DNA from: PFL42 sp963789825
GTDB lineage: Bacteria > Chloroflexota > Anaerolineae > Anaerolineales > E44-bin32
Assembly (NCBI GenBank): GCA_963789825.1
Contig: CAWBME010000007.1
Span: 1-64,000, forward strand
DNA length: 64,000 nucleotides
Direction: 5' to 3'
Numbering within the stretch: the stretch's first letter is position 1; the number at the start of each line of letters is the position of its first letter. The notes below the pieces were generated by a model that was not told the origin of the DNA, made no database searches, and saw nothing but the letters and a program-made list of their open reading frames with translations. Both the position numbers and the translations under genes were made by a program. Shown here piece after piece: positions 47,613-56,323 of the stretch.

Positions 47613-48452
47613 GTGTTCCGGGTACGAACGACTACCACGCCGCAGGGCGGCATGACACGCGGGTTGGCGGCGCTTGGCCTGACCGAATACGAAGCCAAGG
47701 TGTATACCGCGCTTCTGGCGGAAAGCCCAGCGAGCGGCTACCAGATCGGCAAACGCGCCGGGGTGCCGCGCTCGATGGTCTACGGGGCGCTCGGCCGCCT
47801 GGAGTTGCGCGGCATGGTGCTCAAGACGAGGGAGGCACGAACGACGCTTTACCGCCCGCTCCCACCCGCCTTGCTCCTGCACCGCTACGAGGAAGAACAG
47901 CAGTCGCTTGTGGCGGAGCTGCGCCAAACGATGGAGGCCTTGTACCAGGCGCCGGTGGAGGATCGCCTGTGGATGGTTTCCGGCCGCCCTGCCTATCTGA
48001 GCTACGCCGGGCAGATGATCACCGATGCCTGTGACGAGCTTCTGCTCCTGGTGAACGATGCCGACCTGGAGGCGCTCCACGCGTCGATCGCGGCTGCCGC
48101 CGAACGTGGGCTTTCGGTCAGCGCGGTGCTCACCGGCCAGGGCGAGATCGATGGGGTGCGGACTGTTCACCACCCACCCCGCGAAAGTGATGCCCAGGAT
48201 CTGACGCACACCCTGGTGGTTGTCGCCGGGCGGCGGGAGGCGCTGGTGGCCAGCAGCCGCGAGCCGGCGGCGGCCACCGTCACCAACAACTCCAGCTGGG
48301 TGTCGATCGCACGCCAGTTCCTCTGGATGGAGCTGTTTGCTCAGAAGGTGGTCGCCCGCCTCGGTGCGGAGCTGATCGATGACCTGGACAGCGAAGCCGG
48401 CGCGCTGCTGCACGGTCTGTCCCAGCCGCTGGATGGCGGAGCCCAGCCATGA
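47613..48452 (+). CDS. TrmB-family transcriptional regulator
   Basis: 279 residues from GTG 47613 (an internal ATG at 47652 also possible). An N-terminal winged helix-turn-helix (LAALGLTEYEAKVYTALLAES, ASGYQIGKRAGVPRSMVYGAL, LELRGMVLKTR) is followed by the C-terminal effector-binding domain of TrmB proteins, including a PLD-like segment (ITDACDELLLLVNDADLEALHASI). TrmB proteins repress or activate transporter operons in response to small ligands. The stop overlaps the start of the ABC permease (ATGA), so it controls, and is co-translated with, the exporter genes that follow. Confidence 0.88.
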   Translation: MFRVRTTTTPQGGMTRGLAALGLTEYEAKVYTALLAESPASGYQIGKRAGVPRSMVYGALGRLELRGMVLKTREARTTLYRPLPPALLLHRYEEEQQSLVAELRQTMEALYQAPVEDRLWMVSGRPAYLSYAGQMITDACDELLLLVNDADLEALHASIAAAAERGLSVSAVLTGQGEIDGVRTVHHPPRESDAQDLTHTLVVVAGRREALVASSREPAAATVTNNSSWVSIARQFLWMELFAQKVVARLGAELIDDLDSEAGALLHGLSQPLDGGAQP

Positions 48453-50689
48453 TCTGGAAGAATCTCTGGCGCCGCAAGACCCGCACGCTGCTGACCATCC
48501 TGGGCATCGCCATCGGCGTCGGCGCCGTGGTGTCGCTGAGCGCGTTTGGCGCCGGCTTCGCCACCGGCTTCGAACGCATGATGTCGGGCTCGAACGCCGA
48601 TCTGAGCGTAGTCCAGAAGGATGCCATGATCTCCTTCCTCAGCATCCTGGAGGAGGAGGTTGGCGACGACCTGCGCTCAATCGCAGGAGTCGAGGCGGTT
48701 TCTGGCAGCATCATGAGCCTCGTGCAGATGCCGGAGTCACCGTACTTCACCGTGTTCGGCGAGGACCCCCGCGGCTTCCCGATCGAGCACTTTCGGGTGG
48801 TGGATGGCCAGCGGTTGAGCGGGCGGCGTCAGATCCTGATCGGGCGCCTGACGGCGTCCGCCTTCAACAAGCGGGTCGGTGACAGCTTCAAGCTCAGCCA
48901 CTCCACCTTCAGGGTCGTCGGCATCTATGAGACCGGCGTCAACATGGAGGACGGCGGCGCCGTCATTGCCCTGGAGGATGCTCAGCGGATCTTCGATCGG
49001 CGTGGCCGGGTGAACAACTTCTCGCTCAAGCTGCGCGATGCCCGGCGCATCGATGAAATCAAGGCGGAGATCGAGACCACCTATCCCGATCTCTCGGCCA
49101 ACCGATCCGGCGATGCTACGATCCAGACTGAAGCGCTTGGCATGTATCGCTCCATGGGCTGGTTCCTGGGCATGTTCGCCGTGATCGTTGGCGGGCTGGG
49201 CATGATGAACACCACGCTGATGAGCGTGTTCGAGCGGACGCGCGAGATAGGCGTCTTGCGGGCCCTGGGCTGGCGCCGCGGCCGCGTGATGCGCCTGATC
49301 CTCGGGGAATCCCTGGCCATCGCCCTGATCGGAGGCTTGGCCGGACTGGCACTCGGCCTTGGCCTGACCTCGCTTGCCAGCCTCTCCCCCAGTGTCGCCA
49401 GCATGCTGCAAGGCGTCTACGAACCGCAGATCTTCATCCAAGCGCTGATCATCGCCTTGCTGCTGGGAGGGATGGGAGGGATCTACCCGGCCTGGCGTGC
49501 CTCGCACCTCGAGCCGGTGGAGGCGATGCGCACCGAAGGCGGCGCGGCGGTCGCCCCTGGCAAGCTGGCCACCTTCCTGCTGCGCCGCTTCGGCCGCGGA
49601 CCACTGCGCAACCTCTGGCGCCGGCCCACCCGCACGCTGGTCACCGCCACCGGATTGGCCGTCGGGGTCGGTTTCGTCGTCTCCCTGCTGGCGATCACCG
49701 AGAGCTTCACCGCCGCCTTCACCGACATGGCCCTTGCCGGCCAGGCCGACTTGATGGCGGAGCAGGCGAATGTGTCCGACATGTCCGTCTCGGCCATCGA
49801 CGACCGCCTGGCCGACCAATTGCGGCGGCATCCTGAGGTCCGGGCTGTCTCCCGCATTCTGTTCGGCGTCGCTACAGCTCCAGGCACGGAGTTCCTCTTC
49901 CTGATGGGGGTCGACCCCCGCGAGGAGTACATCCAGCACTACGCCATCCGCCAGGGCCGCGCCATCGAACGACCCAAGGAGATCATGATCGGCCGCAGCA
50001 TCGCCGATGCGCTTGACAAGGGCGTGGGCGAGACTATTCACCTTTCCAGCCGGACCTACCGCATCGTCGGCATCTATGAGAACGGCATCACCTACGAAGA
50101 CGCCGGCGCTGCCATGTCCCTGCGCGACGCTCAGGAGCTGTTCGGGAGGAAGCACGAGTCGACGCTGCTCGGCATCGGTCTGCACGATACGGCACGCGCC
50201 GATGCAATCGCCCGCGAGCTCGAGTCGACCTATCCCGAGGTGATCGTCAGCCAAGCGGCGGGGCTCACCGACCGCATGCAGGACTTCGCCACGATGGACG
50301 CTGTCATCAACGCCCTGATCCTGCTGACGGTTGTGGTGGGCGGTGTCGTGATGATGAACGCCATGCTGATGAGCGTCTTCGAACGGACCCAAGAGGTCGG
50401 CCTGCTGCGCGCCCTTGGCTGGCGCCGGCGCGGTGTGCTGTGGATGGTGCTGGTGGAAGCTTTGGCCCTCAGCGGCCTGAGCGCCGTGATCGGCATTGTC
50501 ATCGGCGTCGGCCTGAACTGGCTGTTCACGCTCACGCCCATGATGGGCGAATTCATGACCCCCGTCTACTCTGGCGGCCTGTTCCTGCGTGTCATCCTGC
50601 TGGCGCTGACACTCGGCGCGCTGGGCGGGCTGTATCCGGCCTGGCGGGCCGCTAACCTGCAACCGATCGAGGCCTTGCGATACGAATGA
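48449..50689 (+). CDS. Tandem-fused FtsX/MacB-type ABC exporter permease
   Basis: 746 residues that are two complete permease units in one chain. Unit 1 (1-~375) and unit 2 (~385-746) each start with a NLWRR-x-TRTLLT helix, have an extracytoplasmic core (FRVVGIYETGVNMEDGGAV aligning with YRIVGIYENGITYEDAGAA), three C-terminal helices with SVFERT(R/Q)E(I/V)G(V/L)LRALGWRR, and end YPAWRA-x-L-PIEA-R-E. MacB-type exporters normally dimerise two identical permeases; here the dimer is encoded as one gene. The stop overlaps the ATPase start by 4 nt. The substrate is unknown; family members move lipoproteins, peptides or toxic compounds. Confidence 0.93.
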   Translation: MIWKNLWRRKTRTLLTILGIAIGVGAVVSLSAFGAGFATGFERMMSGSNADLSVVQKDAMISFLSILEEEVGDDLRSIAGVEAVSGSIMSLVQMPESPYFTVFGEDPRGFPIEHFRVVDGQRLSGRRQILIGRLTASAFNKRVGDSFKLSHSTFRVVGIYETGVNMEDGGAVIALEDAQRIFDRRGRVNNFSLKLRDARRIDEIKAEIETTYPDLSANRSGDATIQTEALGMYRSMGWFLGMFAVIVGGLGMMNTTLMSVFERTREIGVLRALGWRRGRVMRLILGESLAIALIGGLAGLALGLGLTSLASLSPSVASMLQGVYEPQIFIQALIIALLLGGMGGIYPAWRASHLEPVEAMRTEGGAAVAPGKLATFLLRRFGRGPLRNLWRRPTRTLVTATGLAVGVGFVVSLLAITESFTAAFTDMALAGQADLMAEQANVSDMSVSAIDDRLADQLRRHPEVRAVSRILFGVATAPGTEFLFLMGVDPREEYIQHYAIRQGRAIERPKEIMIGRSIADALDKGVGETIHLSSRTYRIVGIYENGITYEDAGAAMSLRDAQELFGRKHESTLLGIGLHDTARADAIARELESTYPEVIVSQAAGLTDRMQDFATMDAVINALILLTVVVGGVVMMNAMLMSVFERTQEVGLLRALGWRRRGVLWMVLVEALALSGLSAVIGIVIGVGLNWLFTLTPMMGEFMTPVYSGGLFLRVILLALTLGALGGLYPAWRAANLQPIEALRYE

Positions 50690-51510
50690 ACGAACCCAAA
50701 ACCCCCTGCGTGGTCCAAACCCGGAATCTGGCCCGTCTGTACGGCAACGGCAACGAAGTGCGCGCCTTGGACGGGGTCAACCTGTGCATCCAGGCGGGCG
50801 AGTTTGTCGCCATCGTCGGCCCGTCGGGCTCGGGCAAGTCGACGCTGCTCAACATGCTGGGCGCCCTCGACCGGCCGACCAGCGGCGAAGTGCTCATCAA
50901 CGGCGCCTTGCTGAGCGAGGTCAAGGATCTGGACCGCTTCCGCAGCCGGACGGTCGGCTTCGTGTTCCAGACGCACAACTTGATCCCTACGCTGACGGCG
51001 GTCGAGAACGTCGAGGTCCCGATGCATGAATCCCAGCCGGACCGGAGTACCCGACGCCAGCGAAGCGCCGAACTGCTGCAACTGGTTGGGCTCGAGAAGC
51101 GTATGGGATTCTTGCCCAACCAGCTCTCCGGCGGCGAACGCCAGCGAGTGGCCTTCGCCCGGGCACTGGCGAACCGGCCGGCGATCGTGCTCGCCGACGA
51201 GCCCACCGGCAACCTGGACTCAAAGAACACCCAGGAGATCCTTGCCTTGATGGCCGACCTCAACCAGACCCAGGGGACCACCCTGATCGTCGTCACCCAC
51301 AACCACGAGGTCGCTCGCGAGACTCGGCGGGTGATCACCCTGCGCGATGGTAAGATACTATCCGATGTCGCCGTGCGCTCCGCCTTCGACAGCGATCTCA
51401 TGGACCTGAAGGCGTCAGCGCTGGGGAGCGCCATCGTGAACAACAAACCCATCCCGCCCGAGCTCGAGGAGTTCGCTCCCAACCTGCGCCGTCTGCTCGA
51501 CCGAGTGTGA
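50686..51510 (+). CDS. ABC exporter ATPase (MacB/LolD-type) with C-terminal extension
   Basis: 274 residues. Walker A GPSGSGKST (45-53), Q-loop VGFVFQTHNLIPTLT, signature LSGGERQRVAFARAL, Walker B IVLADEPTGNLD and H-loop VVTHNHEVA are all intact. It drives the tandem permease encoded just upstream (4-nt overlap). About 45 residues beyond the usual end of the domain (DVAVRSAFDSDLMDLKASAL to the C-terminus) form an acidic, helical tail not seen in LolD. Part of the TrmB - permease - ATPase - fusion-protein operon. Confidence 0.93.
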   Translation: MNEPKTPCVVQTRNLARLYGNGNEVRALDGVNLCIQAGEFVAIVGPSGSGKSTLLNMLGALDRPTSGEVLINGALLSEVKDLDRFRSRTVGFVFQTHNLIPTLTAVENVEVPMHESQPDRSTRRQRSAELLQLVGLEKRMGFLPNQLSGGERQRVAFARALANRPAIVLADEPTGNLDSKNTQEILALMADLNQTQGTTLIVVTHNHEVARETRRVITLRDGKILSDVAVRSAFDSDLMDLKASALGSAIVNNKPIPPELEEFAPNLRRLLDRV

Positions 51511-51572
51511 GGCCAGACTGCGAGCCGGCGACTACTCCGCCCGCAAGGTGGACCGACGCGAAAGGAACGCTG

Positions 51573-52784
51573 ATGAACAAGAAGTTGCTCACTGCCTTTG
51601 CCCTGTTGCTGCTCCTGGCCCTGCTCCTGATGGGGTGCTCGGCGCAGGGCGCCGCGCCCGACCCCGGCGCGGATCTCACACCGTCGCCCGACCTGCCACC
51701 CTCCAATGCCGTCGTCGCCGATGGGCGGGTGATTCCGGTGCGCAGCGCCGAACTGAGCTTGGAGACTGGCGGCGCCGTGAGTGAGATCTTGGCGGCGGAG
51801 GGTGACACGGTAAAGGAGGGTCAGCCGTTGGTGCGCCTGAGCAGCGCCGACCAGTTGACCGCCGCCGTTGCCTCGGCCCAGCTCCAGATGATCACCGCCC
51901 GTCAGGCGCTGAATACCCTGATGGACGATGCCGATCTGGCGACTGCCAACGCCATGCTCGAGCTAGCCAACGCCCGCGACGCGCTCAAGGATACCGAGTA
52001 CCGCTGGCGAGTTCAGCAGGAAGGGTATCGCGCCCGGCGGGATGTGGTCAGCCTGGCAGAGGCCAGATTCTTGCTGGCCGAGGACGCCTTGGAGCGCGCG
52101 GAAAACGTCTATGCCAATGTCTCTGACCGGGACAACGATGATCCGCTCCGCGCCGCCGTCTTAGAGGAGCTTGTGGCGGCCCAGGACCGTCGCAACGATT
52201 TGGGTCGCCGGCTCAACTGGTACACCGGCCGACCCTCGGAAATCGACCAGGCCATCCTGGACGCCGAATTGGCCGAGGCGCAGGCTCGGGTCCAGGCAGG
52301 CGAGCGCGCCTACAACGACGTGCGCGATAGCGTCGACCCGGATCAGCTGGCGGTTGCCCAGGCCACGCTGGCTCAGGCTGATGCCCAGCTCAAAGCGGCG
52401 GAGACGGCTTTGGCGCAGGCGGAGCTCCGAGCCCCCTTCGACGGCGTGGTCACCGCGATCGATTTGCGGGAAGGCGAATTCGTCTCCCCCGGGATCCCCG
52501 TCGCCTGGGTCGCTGACTTCTCAGACTGGCGAGTCGAAACCACCGACCTGGGCGAGATCGACGCCGTCAATGTGCGCGTCGGCGACACGGCCACGGTCAC
52601 CCTGGATGCCCTGCCCGACGTGGAACTCACCGCCACGGTCGATTCGGTCAGTGGCTTCGGCGAAACGAAGCAAGGCGACATCACCTACAAGGCGGTGCTC
52701 CGCCTCGAACCGCCCTACCCGGAGCTGCTCTGGAACATGACCGCCTACGTGACTATCCTGCCCGACCTCACCGCCTCGCCGTGA
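51573..52784 (+). CDS. HlyD-type periplasmic/membrane-fusion lipoprotein
   Basis: 403 residues from ATG 51573, with AAAGGA 6 nt upstream. The N-terminus KLLTAFALLLLLALLLMGCS is a lipoprotein signal (lipobox LMGC). A biotinyl-lipoyl-like half (VVADGRVIPVRSAELSLETGG, AEGDTVKEGQPLVRLSSADQL) is split by a long coiled coil (about 95-285, rich in Ala, Glu, Arg) and resumes as AELRAPFDGVVTAIDLREGEFV, then a beta-barrel. This is the adaptor component of MacA/HlyD exporters. Last gene of the operon; a strong hairpin follows. Confidence 0.92.
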   Translation: MNKKLLTAFALLLLLALLLMGCSAQGAAPDPGADLTPSPDLPPSNAVVADGRVIPVRSAELSLETGGAVSEILAAEGDTVKEGQPLVRLSSADQLTAAVASAQLQMITARQALNTLMDDADLATANAMLELANARDALKDTEYRWRVQQEGYRARRDVVSLAEARFLLAEDALERAENVYANVSDRDNDDPLRAAVLEELVAAQDRRNDLGRRLNWYTGRPSEIDQAILDAELAEAQARVQAGERAYNDVRDSVDPDQLAVAQATLAQADAQLKAAETALAQAELRAPFDGVVTAIDLREGEFVSPGIPVAWVADFSDWRVETTDLGEIDAVNVRVGDTATVTLDALPDVELTATVDSVSGFGETKQGDITYKAVLRLEPPYPELLWNMTAYVTILPDLTASP

Positions 52785-52801
52785 ACTCTGCGACCGAACC
52801 C

Positions 52802-52837
52802 TTCAGCGCCCCGGCAACGAAGCGCCGGGGCGCTGAA
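52802..52837 (+). terminator. Hairpin terminator of the ABC exporter operon
   Basis: Perfect 14-bp stem TTCAGCGCCCCGGC / GCCGGGGCGCTGAA with an 8-nt loop, 17 nt after the stop of the fusion protein. No T-run follows. Confidence 0.75.
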
Positions 52838-52890
52838 TCCGGGATCGCTCCTTCCGGGCTGCCCGCAGCAGGCGGCAAGCGACCCACCGG

Positions 52891-53640
52891 ATGAGCCTTG
52901 CCCTAGATCCCCACGAACACGTCCGTAGGCTCGAGTTGGAGCATCACACCCGCCTCGATCCTCATCACAGGCATTCCGCCCTATCCGACGTGATCCTCGG
53001 CGGCCAGGACGGGCTGGTGAATGTGCTCGGGGTCATCTTGGGCGTGGCTGCCGCCTCCGGCGACACGCGCATCATCCTCGCCGCCGGCATGGCCGCTACC
53101 TTCGCCGAGTCCGTCTCGATGGGCGCCGTGGCCTACACCTCGACCGTCGCCGAAAGCGATCTGTATCTGAGCGAACGCGAACGCGAGTACCGGCACATCG
53201 ATACCGTTCCATTCCTGGAACAGTCGGAGATCCGCAAGATCTTCGAGGCCAAGGGCTTCCAGGGTGAACTGCTCGAGCGCATCGTCGCCACGATCACCGA
53301 CGATCCCCATATCTGGGTCGATCAGATGATGGCCGAGGAACACCAGCTGGTGCCTTCCACTCGGAGCGATGCACGCCGGTCGGCGCTCATCGTCGGCGTC
53401 TCGGCGATCGTCGGGTCGCTGATCCCCATCATTCCCTTCATCTTCCTCCCCGTCGGGCCCAGCATGATCGTTTCGATCGTGCTGGCGGCGCTCTCGCTGT
53501 TTGCCGTCGGCGCGTACAAGGCGCGGGTTACCGTCGGCCGGCCCGGGCGCAGCGGATTGGAGATGGCGGTCATCGGGATTCTCAGCGCCCTGGTGGGCTA
53601 TGTCGTGGGCCTGCTGTTCAGAGTCCCGCCAACGCCTTAG
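52891..53640 (+). CDS. VIT1/CCC1-family transporter
   Basis: 249 residues. Helix 1 region ALSDVILGGQDGLVNVLGVILGVAAASGD and helix 2 AATFAESVSMGAVAYTSTVAE are the signature of the vacuolar iron transporter family, in which a conserved Asp and Met/Glu pair binds Fe2+ or Mn2+. A cytoplasmic acidic/helical metal-binding segment (YLSEREREYRHI, IRKIFEAKGF) and three C-terminal helices follow. It likely exports ferrous iron or manganese from the cytoplasm. It starts 54 nt after the exporter terminator and has no obvious operon partner. Confidence 0.85.
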   Translation: MSLALDPHEHVRRLELEHHTRLDPHHRHSALSDVILGGQDGLVNVLGVILGVAAASGDTRIILAAGMAATFAESVSMGAVAYTSTVAESDLYLSEREREYRHIDTVPFLEQSEIRKIFEAKGFQGELLERIVATITDDPHIWVDQMMAEEHQLVPSTRSDARRSALIVGVSAIVGSLIPIIPFIFLPVGPSMIVSIVLAALSLFAVGAYKARVTVGRPGRSGLEMAVIGILSALVGYVVGLLFRVPPTP

Positions 53641-54311
53641 ACCGTTCGGCGGCTGCTTTCCAGCCGGTAGATCTGCCCCCTCACCCCTTCCCGCCCACCC
53701 AAGCCGGTGAGCTTGCCCCCTCACCCCCGCGCACCTGCACCTGCGCCACACCGCACACCTGCCCTGGCGGGCGGTGCTAGGGGGAGCGGTGCAGGTGAGC
53801 GGCGGGAAGTGGAAGACTCTCATTGGGGGACCGACCGCCGCCAAGCCCAGCAATCCAGGCTCGCCCGCATGAGCCTCCATCCCAGAACCTGGATCCAGCA
53901 CCCACTGGCAACACGCCACAGCAGGTTGCGCGCAGCAATCCGTAGCTTGCATATGAGCTTGCGCCATCTGGGCCCCCCAAGCGGCGAGCCGCAGGGCCTC
54001 ACATTCAGGCCTCCACTCGACGGGGCCAGTGGCGTGGCGTACGGGTGGCGGTCAGTCCCCGGAGAGTTGGGGCTACGTCATTAGGCGCTTAGCCACTCAA
54101 CGAGTCCAGTGGCGTGGCGTCCGGGCGGCGGTTCGTGCCGGGGGAGTTGGGTCTTCGGCATCCGCCGCTTGGCAAGGTGGGGGGAAGGGGGTCCAGGGGG
54201 TCTGGGGGCGGCCCCCTGGATAGGTCGAGCCGTTCGGAATGATCCCGTCGCCGGAGCGAAGAGCGATCCAACCACCGCGCCACGCTCTTAATCTGCGCAT
54301 CCGAGACGCCT
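53641..54311. other. Non-coding region with a tandem 80-bp duplication
   Basis: About 670 bp between convergent genes. An imperfect direct repeat of 80 bp starts at 54013 and at 54093 (shared blocks CCACTC-AACGAG-like start and CCAGTGGCGTGGCGT). G/C-rich runs follow near 54170-54230. No gene is recognised. Confidence 0.5.
54013..54172 (+). repeat. Tandem imperfect direct repeat, 2 x 80 bp
   Basis: Unit 1 54013-54092 and unit 2 54093-54172 share CCAGTGGCGTGGCGT, GGGGAGAGTTGGG-like and TCATTAGGCGCTT/TCCGCCGCTT ends, at about 75% identity by eye. No coding potential seen. Confidence 0.6.
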
Positions 54312-55766
54312 TCAACCGCCGGCAGGCGTGCCCTGGATCCCGCCGCGCGTCAGCCGAGAGAGGTCGCTCAAGGCAGCCTCGACCTCGGCCACCGTCAGCG
54401 GGCGTGCCTCTGCGTCGCTGTGGCGCAGCATCCCGGCGGACGCCTTCTCCAGCGCCACCGCACGGATGGGCAGATCTCGCGCCAGCGCTTCCTTCACCAG
54501 CTCGGCTGCGGCGCGATAGCCAATCAGCGGATTCAGCGCTGTAGCCACGATCGGATTGTGTTCCAGCCAGCTTTCTGCCCGCGCACGGTTGGCTTCAACG
54601 CCGCGCACGCAGCGCTCGGTGAAGCCCGCCATCGCCCCGATCATCACCTGCATCATCTCAAACAGGTTGTGAGCGATCACCGGCATCATCACGTTCAACT
54701 CGAGCTGGCCGGCCTGGGCCGCCAGAGCGACCGTGGTGTCGCAGCCGATCACATGGAACATAGCCATATCCAGCATCTCGGCCATCACCGGGTTGACCTT
54801 GCCCGGCATGATGCTCGATCCCGGCTGGACAGGTGGAAGACGGAGCTCATCCAGGCCGGTTGTCGGGCCGGAGGCCAGCAGGCGGAAGTCATTGGCGATG
54901 CGGATCAGCGTCAGCGCCAGCGTGCGCAGGGAGGCCGAGAAATCCGCCATGTCGGCCATCGACTGCATGCTTTCGAACAGGTTCTCCGAGAGGCGCAGCT
55001 CAAGCCCGCAATCCTGCGACAGCCGGCTCACCATGCGCCGGGCATACTCCGGGTGGGCGTTCAAGCCGCTCCCCACGGCCGTACCGCCGATCCCGAGTCG
55101 GCGCAGGCCGTCGGCCGCACGCAGCACGCGCTCGCCATCCCGCCGGACCGCCTCGGCGTAGGCGCCGAACTCCTGTCCCAGCGTCACCGGCACGGCGTCT
55201 TGCAGGTGCGTGCGCCCCGACTTGACGACATCCTGGAACGCCTGCGCCCGTTCCGCCAAGGCCTCGGCCAGCGCCGTGATCTGCGCCATCAGTTCGTCCA
55301 GCCGCCACAGGCAGCCGAGGCGGATGGCGGTCGGGATGGTGTCATTGGTCGACTGAGCCATGTTGACATGATCGTTGGGATGGACGCGGTACTCCCCCAG
55401 GCTGCCGCCGAGCAGGACGGTCGCGCGGTTGGCGATCACTTCGTTCACGTTCATGTTGTGGCTCGTCCCGGCCCCGGCCTGGAAGGGATCCACCACGAAT
55501 TCCGCGTCCCACGCGCCGCGACTCACTTCCTCGGCTGCCTGCTGGATGGCGGCGCAGCGCTCGGCGTCCAGCAGCCCGAGGTCGCCATGGACCGCAGCTG
55601 CCGCGCGTTTGATGACCGCCATCGACCAGATGAATGCCCGGTAGGGTCTGAGTCCGGACACACGGAAATTGACGACCGCCCGCTGGGTCTGGGCGCCGTA
55701 CAACGCCGCAGCCGGCAGATGGACCTCCCCCAGGGAATCGCTCTCGGTGCGCATCGAATCCGGCAT
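54312..55766 (-). CDS. aspA: Aspartate ammonia-lyase-type enzyme of the fumarase/aspartase superfamily
   Basis: About 484 residues from ATG 55766 (GAGGA upstream). Family signature GSSIMPGKVNPVMAEML with the catalytic Ser of the mobile loop is complete. Sequence details favour aspartase over fumarase C: DPFQAGAGTSHNMNVNEVIAN (GAGTS, where fumarases have GSGTQ), QSTND and RTHLQDAVPVTLGQEF. It would interconvert aspartate and fumarate plus ammonia. Fumarase remains possible, as the two are separated by few residues. It lies downstream of the sodA-like and ferredoxin genes on the same strand, with a terminator between. Confidence 0.8.
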   Translation of the reverse strand: MPDSMRTESDSLGEVHLPAAALYGAQTQRAVVNFRVSGLRPYRAFIWSMAVIKRAAAAVHGDLGLLDAERCAAIQQAAEEVSRGAWDAEFVVDPFQAGAGTSHNMNVNEVIANRATVLLGGSLGEYRVHPNDHVNMAQSTNDTIPTAIRLGCLWRLDELMAQITALAEALAERAQAFQDVVKSGRTHLQDAVPVTLGQEFGAYAEAVRRDGERVLRAADGLRRLGIGGTAVGSGLNAHPEYARRMVSRLSQDCGLELRLSENLFESMQSMADMADFSASLRTLALTLIRIANDFRLLASGPTTGLDELRLPPVQPGSSIMPGKVNPVMAEMLDMAMFHVIGCDTTVALAAQAGQLELNVMMPVIAHNLFEMMQVMIGAMAGFTERCVRGVEANRARAESWLEHNPIVATALNPLIGYRAAAELVKEALARDLPIRAVALEKASAGMLRHSDAEARPLTVAEVEAALSDLSRLTRGGIQGTPAGG

Positions 55767-55802
55767 GCGGCTCGTCCTCACCGGGGCTCCCCCGGAAGCA
55801 AA

Positions 55803-55824
55803 GAGGGAGCCTCGCGGCTCCCTC
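55803..55824 (-). terminator. Hairpin terminator after the ferredoxin gene
   Basis: Perfect 9-bp stem GAGGGAGCC / GGCTCCCTC with a TCGC-type loop, followed on the minus strand by TTTGCTTCC. It separates the sod-ferredoxin unit from aspA. Confidence 0.65.
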
Positions 55825-55846
55825 ACTCAACCGATCGAAAGCTGGA

Positions 55847-56260
55847 CTACTTCTCCAGCGCCTTGTAGCCGGGGCCGGACTTGAAGAAGTCGTAGTTCGG
55901 CTTGATATCGGGGTTCAGATCGACCACCTGTCCTGCGTTCAGGGCCTTGGTGTGCTCGAGGTGAACCTTGTCGCCGTGATGATTGGAGCCGTCGTACACT
56001 GCGTCGAAACCCGCCGTGCCTGCCGGCATCGAGAGCAGCTGGCCCGCCTTGGCGGCGTGCGCCGAGGGCACCTCATCCTCTGGGAAGATGGCTTCGAACG
56101 GGCACTCGGGGATGCAAGCGCCGCAGTCGATGCAGGTATCCGGGTCGATGTAGAACCACGGCCACTGATCGACCGGCTTGCCCGGGATGATGCACTCCAC
56201 CGGACAGACGTCGACGCATCCCGCGTCGCGCAGGCACAGGCTGGTAATGATGTGCGTCAT
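55847..56260 (-). CDS. Two-cluster (7Fe/8Fe-type) ferredoxin
   Basis: 137 residues. The first 60 hold two Cys groups: C9, C15, C19 and C23 (CVDVCPVECI) and C43, C46, C49 and C53 (CIDCGACIPECP), the arrangement of 7Fe or 8Fe dicluster ferredoxins. The ~80-residue C-terminal extension (HAAKAGQLLSMPAGTAGFDA to EK) is long for the family and has no metal ligands I can name. The C9-x5-C15 spacing points to a 3Fe-4S first cluster. GGGAGGATC precedes ATG 56260. It follows superoxide dismutase by 63 nt and ends at a terminator. Confidence 0.88.
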   Translation of the reverse strand: MTHIITSLCLRDAGCVDVCPVECIIPGKPVDQWPWFYIDPDTCIDCGACIPECPFEAIFPEDEVPSAHAAKAGQLLSMPAGTAGFDAVYDGSNHHGDKVHLEHTKALNAGQVVDLNPDIKPNYDFFKSGPGYKALEK

Positions 56261-56323
56261 AGGCTCGATCCTCCCGTGGGTCTGTCTTCAGCTCGGGGTT
56301 CCCCCGACGGCCTCGGCGTCGTG

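Noticed and set aside
48737..50662. 641-residue open frame on the minus strand
   Set aside because: Antisense shadow of the tandem permease; the + strand shows duplicated permease motifs and operon overlaps.
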